Source of the DNA: JBHEBG01 sp046557915
Lineage (GTDB): Bacteria > Bacteroidota > Bacteroidia > Flavobacteriales > Flavobacteriaceae
Assembly (NCBI RefSeq): GCF_046557915.1
Contig: NZ_JBHEBG010000001.1
Location: forward strand, 1,240,001-1,304,000
Length of the DNA stretch: 64,000 nt
Reading direction: 5' to 3'
Shown here: piece after piece, positions 33,678 to 40,900 of the stretch
How positions within the stretch are numbered: the first letter of the stretch is position 1
Layout: each line of letters opens with the position of its first letter
Position numbers and translations under genes: made by a program
The notes under the pieces: model-generated
Databases searched by the model: none
What the model saw: the letters and a program-made list of their open reading frames with translations, nothing else
Told to the model about the DNA's origin: nothing

Positions 33678-35594
33678 ATGAATAACATAATAAGAACAAC
33701 GCTGATCATCGCCATGCAGTTTGCCGTAATAGGCAGCGCAATGGCCCAGAACGCTAAAATGAACAGAGCGGACAAGAAGTACGATAGACTGGCCTTTATT
33801 TATGCGGCCGATGTCTATGAAGACGTGGCCAAATCCGGGTTTAAATCCGAAGAACTATTTAAAAAGCTGGGAAACACCCACTACTTTAATGCTAACTATG
33901 ATGCCGCTGCCAAATGGTATGGAGAGTTGTTCGCTTTTAATCCATCCATAAAAGAGGCGGTCTACTACCTAAGGTATGCACAATCCTTAAAGGCCGTTGG
34001 AAAGGCAGACGAGTCAAAAAAATGGTTCAACACCTATATACAAAAGGCCGGCCTTCCAGACGGGGCCTATAAAAGCTCTAAGGATTATTTGGATATTATT
34101 GCCGAAAATTCGGGGCGATATGTAATGAAGACCATGGACATTAATACGGAGGGCATAGATTTTGGATCGGCCTTCGTAGGAGATAAAGTGGTCTTTGCAT
34201 CCACAAAAGACACAGGATCCGTTGTTAAAAGACGTAGTTCCTGGGACGGACTGTCCTTCCTAGATCTTTATGAAGCAAGGATGAACGAGGATGGTAGCCT
34301 AGATCGCGCAACCAAACTTAAGGGAGATGTTAACACAAAGTTTCATGAGTCCAGTGCCGTGTTTACAAGAGACGGTAATACCGTATATTTTACAAGGAAC
34401 AATACCTCGCCACGAAACAAACGCGGAAAGGATGAAATTCAGCACCTTAAGATATACAGGGCACATTTAATAGCGGGCAGATGGACCGATGTGGAAGACC
34501 TTTCTATCAATGGCGACAACTATTCCACCGCCCACCCCGCCTTAGGGACCAGGGAAAATGAACTCTACTTCGTGTCCGATAGGCCCGGGTCATTGGGCCA
34601 GACAGATATTTTTAAAGTACCCATAAGCTCTTCGGGTTCTCTAGGTAAGGTCGTTAACCTTGGGGCTGGAATAAATACACGGGGGCGCGAATCGTTTCCA
34701 TATATCACAGAAGAAAACGAATTGTATTTCTCTTCCGATGGACATTATGGTCTGGGCGGTTACGATGTTTTCTATACCCAGTTGGGAGGCGATGGAAGCC
34801 TTATAAATGTGGGAAAACCCATAAACTCGGATGCGGACGATGTAGCCTTTGTGATAAAGAACAAGAAAGGTTATGTAAGTTCCAATAGACAGGGAGGCCT
34901 TGGGCGAGACGATATCTACAGCTTTGTAGAGACCAAGGATATTAAAGACCTCCTAAAAGGCAAACTCAATGGTATAGTTATCGACAAGAACACCAAGGTC
35001 CCTCTTGGCAATGCCCTGGTTATAGTATTGGATGAGGACAACAAAGAATTGGCCCGCGTAAACACCAATTCCAAAGGATATTACAGTACAGTGGCCGATA
35101 TAAACAGAGCCTATGTGCTAAAGGTTACAAAGCAAGGTTATGGGGGAGAAGACGCCTATTCCGCAAAGGGGCTTAAGGATCGCGAGCACAACTTTGAACT
35201 TACCAAAGAAATTACTGAAGTAAGGCCCGGAGATGATATAGCCAATTTGCTGAACATTGTTATTTATTTCGATTTGGATAAATCCTACATCCGGCCCGAT
35301 GCCAAGGTAGAGTTAGAAAAACTTGTGGCGGCCATGGATAGAAATAAAGGCCTAAAAGTAGATGTAAGATCACATACCGATAGTAGGGCGAATGATAGTT
35401 ATAACCTATCCCTATCCGACAGAAGGGCACGGGCCACCTTAGAGTATTTAACCTCTAGGGGAATATCTAGAAACAGGCTTACCGCAAGAGGCTATGGAGA
35501 GTCACAATTGGTAAACAGATGCAGTAATGGGGTGTCTTGTACAGAAACGCAACATCAACAGAACAGACGTAGTGAATTTATTATAAAACAATAA
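33678..35594 (+). CDS. PorE-like OmpA-family protein (TPR, propeller, CRD, OmpA)
   Basis: 638 aa. A signal peptide ends AMAQ. TPR-like helices cover about 25-150 (YDRLAFIYAADVYEDVAKSG, AKWYGELFAFNPSIKEAVYY). A beta-propeller follows at about 160-415 (DGNTVYFTRNN, ENELYFVSDRPGSLGQTDIF, ENELYFSSDGHYGLGGYDVF). A carboxypeptidase-regulatory-like domain covers 425-500 and a C-terminal OmpA domain 525-638 (NIVIYFDLDKSYIRPDA, RSHTDSRA, LSDRRARATLEYL). This order matches PorE, which ties T9SS components to peptidoglycan. It lies 18 bp after the PorP/SprF-like gene and is probably dedicated to the local type B substrate. Confidence 0.94.
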   Translation: MNNIIRTTLIIAMQFAVIGSAMAQNAKMNRADKKYDRLAFIYAADVYEDVAKSGFKSEELFKKLGNTHYFNANYDAAAKWYGELFAFNPSIKEAVYYLRYAQSLKAVGKADESKKWFNTYIQKAGLPDGAYKSSKDYLDIIAENSGRYVMKTMDINTEGIDFGSAFVGDKVVFASTKDTGSVVKRRSSWDGLSFLDLYEARMNEDGSLDRATKLKGDVNTKFHESSAVFTRDGNTVYFTRNNTSPRNKRGKDEIQHLKIYRAHLIAGRWTDVEDLSINGDNYSTAHPALGTRENELYFVSDRPGSLGQTDIFKVPISSSGSLGKVVNLGAGINTRGRESFPYITEENELYFSSDGHYGLGGYDVFYTQLGGDGSLINVGKPINSDADDVAFVIKNKKGYVSSNRQGGLGRDDIYSFVETKDIKDLLKGKLNGIVIDKNTKVPLGNALVIVLDEDNKELARVNTNSKGYYSTVADINRAYVLKVTKQGYGGEDAYSAKGLKDREHNFELTKEITEVRPGDDIANLLNIVIYFDLDKSYIRPDAKVELEKLVAAMDRNKGLKVDVRSHTDSRANDSYNLSLSDRRARATLEYLTSRGISRNRLTARGYGESQLVNRCSNGVSCTETQHQQNRRSEFIIKQ

Positions 35595-35621
35595 AAAGAA
35601 GATGCTTTTTTCATAAGCGCC

Positions 35622-35690
35622 AAACCTCCTTTGGTCTTTCAGAAATGTGATTCCGATTAGATTAATGGTATTGGAAGGCCAGGGAGGTTT
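35622..35690. other. Long-range hairpin after the PorE-like gene
   Basis: AAACCTCC at 35622-35629 pairs with GGAGGTTT at 35683-35690, and the stem extends inwards with TT/AG and GG/CC across a one-base bulge. There is no T-run after it. It may stabilise the 3' end of the T9SS trio mRNA. Confidence 0.35.
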
Positions 35691-35800
35691 AAAGTAAACA
35701 TATAATGAAGTTAACATTCCAGGTAGAATTGCCCCTATGATGTTCTATGGAACCAAACGAAATTGGATGAACGCGAATAGGATAAACATGAAATTTAGTT

Positions 35801-36016
35801 ATGGGCGATTTTTTTGATTGGCTAGATGGCTTTACGGATATAGAGCTATTGTATGTGCAATGTGCGATACTCTTTTTAGGAATTATTGCAATGATTTTGA
35901 TGTGGATTAGGGATCGGAAGTGGGAGAACAAAACCTTTAAAAAATATAAAGAACCAAAAAAAGAAGAAGATGCGCCAAAAATGGATAAGAAAACAATTTA
36001 TGACAGGGCAGGGTAG
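35801..36016 (+). CDS. 71-aa small membrane protein
   Basis: ATG at 35801. Residues 1-15 are acidic/aromatic (MGDFFDWLDGFTDIE), 16-36 form one membrane segment (LLYVQCAILFLGIIAMILMW), and 37-71 form a strongly charged tail rich in Lys and Glu. The profile is that of a real single-pass small protein. It has no recognised family. It lies just upstream of the RNA-element array, so the array could be in its 3' region. Confidence 0.55.
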   Translation: MGDFFDWLDGFTDIELLYVQCAILFLGIIAMILMWIRDRKWENKTFKKYKEPKKEEDAPKMDKKTIYDRAG

Positions 36017-36076
36017 CCTTGGAACAAAAATATTATAACCCCAAAGTGAATACAAGATAATGAAGCAATAAAGAAT

Positions 36077-36182
36077 AAAGAGCGGCAGCGGAAAAATAAA
36101 GGTTTGTAAGCAACTTTATTTCTCTGGTAATTTTAGGTGGGGTTTTAATTACGCAATGTAGATACGCTGACCGCTCTTTTTT
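36077..36182 (+). ncRNA. Structured RNA element, array copy A
   Basis: Outer stem P1: AAAGAGCGG (36077-36085) with CCGCTCTTT (36171-36179), extended by CAGCG (36086-36090) with CGCTG (36165-36169) past one bulged A; a T-run follows. P2: AATAAAG (36095-36101) with CTTTATT (36114-36120). P3: GTAATT (36127-36132) with AATTAC (36147-36152). Junction landmarks are GCGGA, TTTCT and TAGATACGC. All are shared with copies B-F while the stem sequences differ. Confidence 0.8.
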
Positions 36183-36224
36183 AATACGAACCCAAATGAA
36201 AAAACAATAAAACAAGTCAACAAA

Positions 36225-36323
36225 AAGAGGGAAGGCGGAAAGTAGAGCTTATAGGGGGCTCTATTTCTATCCGTAATTACGTGGGATAATGATTACTTCT
36301 AATAGATACGCCACCCTCCTTTT
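36225..36323 (+). ncRNA. Structured RNA element, array copy B
   Basis: P1: GAGGG (36227-36231) with CCCTC (36314-36318) and GGCG (36234-36237) with CGCC (36309-36312), with an AA/A internal loop. P2: TAGAGC (36243-36248) with GCTCTA (36258-36263), loop TTATAGGGG. P3: GTAAT with ATTAC. Landmarks GCGGA, TTTCT and TAGATACGCC are present, and TTTT follows. Copies B and C are the closest pair. Confidence 0.8.
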
Positions 36324-36362
36324 AAAAAGAATGATAACCAGGCAAAATTTAGATTTTTAGTT

Positions 36363-36463
36363 AAAGAGGGAAGGCGGAAAATTAGGGCTTATAGGGGGCT
36401 TTATTTCTATTGTAATTTTTCGGGATGAGTATTACACCAAATAGATACGCCACCCTCTCTTCT
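36363..36463 (+). ncRNA. Structured RNA element, array copy C
   Basis: P1 as in copy B (GAGGG/CCCTC, GGCG/CGCC). P2 is TAGGGC with GCTTTA, in which two A-to-G and C-to-T changes relative to copy B are both tolerated as G-T pairs. P3: GTAAT with ATTAC around TTTTCGGGATGAGT. It is preceded by TTTTTAGTTAAAGAGGG, a leader shared with copy D. Confidence 0.8.
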
Positions 36464-36499
36464 AAAAAAGAAACCATCAAAATTTAAGAATTTTTAGTT

Positions 36500-36598
36500 A
36501 AAGAGGGAATGCGGACAAGTAGAGCTTATAGGGGGCTCTGTTTCTTAAGTAATCTGGAAAATTCCATTTACTGTTCCTAGATACGCTTCCCTCTCTTC
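36500..36598 (+). ncRNA. Structured RNA element, array copy D
   Basis: P1 is repaired differently: GAGGGAA pairs with TTCCCTC, then GCG with CGC past a bulged T. P2: AGAGC with GCTCT. P3 is longer: AGTAA with TTACT enclosing TGGAA with TTCCA. Landmarks GCGGA, TTTCT and TAGATACGC are kept. Confidence 0.8.
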
Positions 36599-36630
36599 TA
36601 ACGAGAAAAGCAATAAAAGTAACATCAAAA

Positions 36631-36728
36631 AAAAGGCCGGCGGGTATATAGACCGTCTTTGGTTTTGTTTCTAAGGTAGTTTTAGGTGGGGTTTTAATTA
36701 CGCAACTTAGATACGCCGGCCTATTTTT
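36631..36728 (+). ncRNA. Structured RNA element, array copy E
   Basis: P1 is a perfect nine-pair stem, AGGCCGGCG (36634-36642) with CGCCGGCCT (36714-36722), flanked by A and T runs. P2: AGACC with GGTTT. P3: GTAGTT with AATTAC (one G-T pair). The P3 loop is almost the same as in copies A and F (GTGGGGTTTTAATTACGCAA). It ends 46 bp before the lipoprotein gene. Confidence 0.8.
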
Positions 36729-36773
36729 CAACTTTATACACTATTTAATTTAATACTTAAACAATTATTGAAA

Positions 36774-37673
36774 ATGAGAGTTATCAAATTAATTTCATCA
36801 ATCGCGTTGATAAGCGCATTAATTTCATGTAATTCCGATGATGATTCGGAACCACAGGTAGATTTATCAAATGTTAGTACAGCCGTAGTTTTGGATTATG
36901 CTAAATTTTATTCCGACTATAGTTGGTATAATGCCAGTTATTATTCTTCGGAAGAGTTCTTTTCCCATTTGGGCAGGAACCACGTAATACACGGTAAAGG
37001 ATTCGGCAGTACCGATGAGGTAAAGGTGTATTTGGTGAATGAACAAAAAACGGATAGCATAGAAATTCCTGCAACGGTTGTAGCAGATTCTTTAAGCTTT
37101 ACCATACCAAATGATTATTTAGGCTCGGGCCCTGATGAACGACTTAAAAAAGCCTACGTAGGCATTAAAACCAAAAGTGCTTACCAATACATAATAAACG
37201 ATTCAACTAGGACAATCCTTCAAAAAAAACCATTTCATAAGGCAGAACAACCCAATTTAAAGCTAAGGATTTTTAATACACAACCTTATATCAATAAAGT
37301 TACTTTGTCTCCGACTTCAGTTCCCTCTGCTTGTGCAAATGGAACAGATTTAACTTTTGAGGGAGATTTTTTAGGACTTAAAGAACGGTTTTATTGGACA
37401 CCAGAAAGCTCCAAACTTGTTATTTTAAATTCAAACGATGAAGTATATGGCGAATATCCGTCTGGCTTAAGCCAGATGTCTTGCAATGGATTTCTTCTTA
37501 GTTGGGACCCGGATACTTTTGAGTATGGTGGACTTTTGGCATATCATCGAAACAATATGGGAAGCATTCAGCTCTCCAATTTACCGGTTGGCAACTATTC
37601 CGCAAAGATTGTTTTTCAGTTTGAAGATGGGGAAACAAGGGAAACCAATACAATCGGTTTCACCAAGGAGTAA
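36774..37673 (+). CDS. Exported lipoprotein, IPT/TIG-like, unknown function
   Basis: 299 aa from ATG 36774; a TTG at 36768 is also in frame. The lipoprotein signal ends SALISC, followed by an acidic linker (NSDDDSEPQVD) typical of surface-exposed Bacteroidota lipoproteins. Two similar beta-sandwich halves seem present: residues 60-130 (HVIHGKGFGSTDEVKVYLVN, SLSFTIPNDYLGSG) and 180-299 (VTLSPTSVPSACANGTDLTF, then GNYSAKIVFQFEDGETRETN), which suggests IPT/TIG-type folds. The gene is flanked on both sides by copies of the structured RNA element (E upstream, F 14 bp after its stop), which marks it as possibly one unit with the array. Confidence 0.8.
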   Translation: MRVIKLISSIALISALISCNSDDDSEPQVDLSNVSTAVVLDYAKFYSDYSWYNASYYSSEEFFSHLGRNHVIHGKGFGSTDEVKVYLVNEQKTDSIEIPATVVADSLSFTIPNDYLGSGPDERLKKAYVGIKTKSAYQYIINDSTRTILQKKPFHKAEQPNLKLRIFNTQPYINKVTLSPTSVPSACANGTDLTFEGDFLGLKERFYWTPESSKLVILNSNDEVYGEYPSGLSQMSCNGFLLSWDPDTFEYGGLLAYHRNNMGSIQLSNLPVGNYSAKIVFQFEDGETRETNTIGFTKE

Positions 37674-37687
37674 ACCTATTCATTTTT

Positions 37688-37788
37688 GAAGAGGGCAGGC
37701 GCACAGAGCTCTTACTAGAGGACTCTATTCTATAGTAGTTAAGTGGGGTTTAATTACGCAATCTAGATATGCCGCCCTCTTCTTTCTT
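37688..37788 (+). ncRNA. Structured RNA element, outlying copy F
   Basis: P1: GAAGAGGGC (37688-37696) with GCCCTCTTC (37774-37782), then GGCG with TGCC past a bulged A. P2: AGAG with CTCT. P3: GTAGTT with AATTAC. The landmark is TAGATATGCC, one change from the other copies. It lies between the lipoprotein gene and candidate ECF promoter 4. Confidence 0.78.
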
Positions 37789-37842
37789 AATAACACAATC
37801 TCATTTCTTTAAAAAAATCAAACCAAAAAAAGCATTTTAAAA

Positions 37843-37867
37843 GTGACTTTTTTGAAAAATAAGTGTC
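37843..37867 (+). promoter_or_regulatory. Candidate ECF sigma promoter 4, upstream of the 1595-aa gene
   Basis: GTGAC at 37843-37847 and GTGTC at 37863-37867, 15 bases apart, with the same T-run after GTGAC and the same A-rich spacer. It is 30 kb from the other three copies and lies 68 bp upstream of the ATG at 37935, where the large surface/toxin cluster begins. Confidence 0.6.
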
Positions 37868-37934
37868 CTATAAGATACAGACTGTAATCATAATCCTACA
37901 CCAAATATTTGTTACTTAACCTACCAACTTGCCT

Positions 37935-40900
37935 ATGAGGTTAATTTTTACACTGGTTCTAATAGCGAACGGTTTTTTGTGTTTTTCAAACAGTCCTTCG
38001 ATCAAACTTTGGGATAGTACTTATGTGGTGGATAATGGCACATCGCATAAGCATCGTCCGGAATTTAGCTGGGAAAATATTGAGCGCTGGTATCCAGTTT
38101 CCGATACCATTACAAAAGACCGGTCTATTGCAGCTGAAAGTTTCCGTGCCATAGAACAAAACAATACCTGGGTAAATTCCTTCACCCATGAAGATATACA
38201 AGTACTTCCGGTTGGCGTAAGGCTAACCCGTGGAAATCTGGAATACGCCATAGGTATTACCAAGGCGACCATCAATAAGGATTTCACCGAGCTTACCGTT
38301 TTTGCTAGGGTGCGCTTGCCCCAGACCAATAAAAATGGCTACCCCATAGAACTATTTTTTGGAGCCAACAACGTTAAATTATCCCATCAGGGAGGTATTG
38401 TGGGTGATGCCAATTTGGTACTACTGGGCGATGTATACATTCCCTTCAATGCTGGTAAATGGATGCTGACGTTGAAAGGAGGATTCAACTATAAGTCGGG
38501 CAATACCCGAAACAAAACCTATGTAACCATTAATTGTGATGGGGTACAAGAATTGGGAATAGAAGGTCTAGTAGAATTTTCGAGGGATTTGTTGTTGCCA
38601 GTAGAGTCGAATGGAGAGGTTAGGGAAACAAAAACCACTGTATCGAGGACCATAACAACGGACTTTGGTAAACAAAAGATTAAAATTCCACATAGGGTCA
38701 GGGGTGCGTTTAGTGCGGTAGCTTCCGATTGGAACGATATTTTAGTAGAAATTGACCTAAAGCCTTTTGTGTTGGCAAGAAAACGCAACAATGAAAATTA
38801 TGACGGTAATTTTCAGTTCGATGTCAATCAGGCCATACTAGATTTTAGCGATTTAAGAAACGATTCCGGTGTCAACAAAGCATTTCCTGAGTATTATAGG
38901 GAACAGGGGTTGCTTTTGCCAAATCCGGAGGCTTGGCGTGGGGTCTATGTAAAAACTTTGGAAGTTGGTCTACCCAAAGAATTTAAAACTTCAAAAACAG
39001 CTACGGCCAATGAACGGGTGTTTTTTGGAGCCCATCATCTGATTGTGGATAACTATGGTGTTTCCGGAACTTTTTATGCAGATAACCTAATTCCCTTAGA
39101 GGAAGGAATAACCAACGATAGTAAAGCTTGGGCATACTCCGTTGATCACATAGAGGTGTCCCTTGCAGCCAACAACCTAATAGGTGCCGGTTTCGACGGA
39201 CGTATTGTACTCCCGGTATCGAAACAGGAGAATTCTGACGATGATACCAAAAAGCTGGGACTCCGTTATCTAGGGCTCATTTCCGAAGAGGAATACTTGC
39301 TTAATGTTAGCACGGATTCTGTCATTGATTTTAACCTCTGGAAAGCCAAGGGACAGCTATTGCCCAACAGCGCCATAGAACTGGCAGTGAGGGACGGACA
39401 GTTTAGGCCCAAGGCAATTTTGCACGGACGTTTGGCGATCAGTGCCAATCAGGTAAACAGTTTGGAGAACGAAGATGATGAGGTTGAAACAACACAGGGT
39501 GATGCAAATAGCAAGCCAGAAAAAAAGCTTGTTGAGTTCAAAGGGATAGTCTTTCAGAACCTGGTCTTGCAAACAGAATCCCCAGTGTTTGCCGTTGATT
39601 ATATGGGGTATCATGATGAAGTTAAGCTGGCAGGTTTTCCTGTATCTATCTCCAAGATCGGGATTACGGCCAACGAAACCAACGCCAACCTATATTTTGA
39701 TTTGAATATCAATATGATGGAAGGCTCTCAAGGGTTTGGAGCATCAACAAAAATTGGAATAATTGGTAGTTTCAAAGAAGAAGACCATCTGCAAAAATGG
39801 AAGTTCCAGAAGCTCGAATTAGCAGGAATAGCCGTAAAAGCGGACATAGGGCCGGTGAAGTTTTATGGTAATATAAATATACTGGAGAATGATCCAAGAT
39901 ATGGAAAGGGTTTCGAAGGAATTGTTGATGTATCCTTGCTAAAAAAAGGTGCTCCATTAGGTAGTGCAAAAGCGGTATTTGCAAAAAAAGATGATCAACG
40001 GTTATGGTTCGTAGATTTTCTTGTTGCAACACCTGCCCCAATTCCTTTGGTTCCCCCATTGTCCATTTCAGCTATTGGGGGTGGAGTCTCCTATAAAATG
40101 AAAATGTCCTCTTTTCAAAACCCTGAGGCTTCAGGGTTTAATGAAATAAATTCTGATGGTACAAGTAACTCCATGACCGGTATCGATTATGTTTTTGATA
40201 AGAGTGTTGGGCTAAGCTTTAAAGCTGTTACTCTTTTAAACATTCCTGCTTCCAAAGCATTTCAGGGTAAAGCTTCTTTTGGTATGGAATTTAACTCTAA
40301 TGGAGGGTTGAATAGTATGGAATTATATGGTTACGCCGAATTAATGGCAAAATTAGAAGGAAAACTTTCTGTAAGCTTAAACCTTACAGAGTTAATGCGA
40401 GAAGCTTTTGGAGTGCATATTGCCAAAAAGAATGAAGACATTGGAGTCAAGATCTTTGAAAAAGAGTTTTCTGTTGACTTAGGTGGCATTAAAGGAGATT
40501 TATTTATTTCATATGATTTTCAGAATAGTACACTTCACGGAGAGTCTAATATTTATATCAATGTTGCTAAAGGCATAATTGAAGGTCGAGGGAATAAAAG
40601 TAGGGCTGGGTGGTTGTCTTTCCATTTTGGTCCAGATAAATGGTATATCTATGCTGGTACACCAGAAGATCGCTTGGGTCTACGAATAGGGGTAGGCCCT
40701 ATAAGCGTGGAATCAGGAGGATATTTTATGATCGGTTCCGTGTTGCCAGATTCGCCCCCGCCCCCGCCCATAGTAGCAGAAATCTTAGGGGTAGATGCCG
40801 ATGTATTGGATTATATGCGCGATGAGAACGCTTTGGAAAGCGGTAGCGGTTTTGCCTTCGGGGCGGATATTGCCATAGATACGGGCGATTTACGGTTTTT

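Noticed and set aside
36077..36728. Regular RNA elements considered as a CRISPR array or integron attC sites
   Set aside because: The elements are about 100 nt, diverged in sequence but conserved in pairing, with short AT-rich gaps and no cargo. The integron GTTRRRY/RYYYAAC core pairs and an integrase are lacking, and there are no cas genes.
36033..36731. Short minus-strand reading frames crossing the RNA elements
   Set aside because: They exist because the elements resemble each other, and their peptide similarity follows the RNA stems. There is no start signal or domain.
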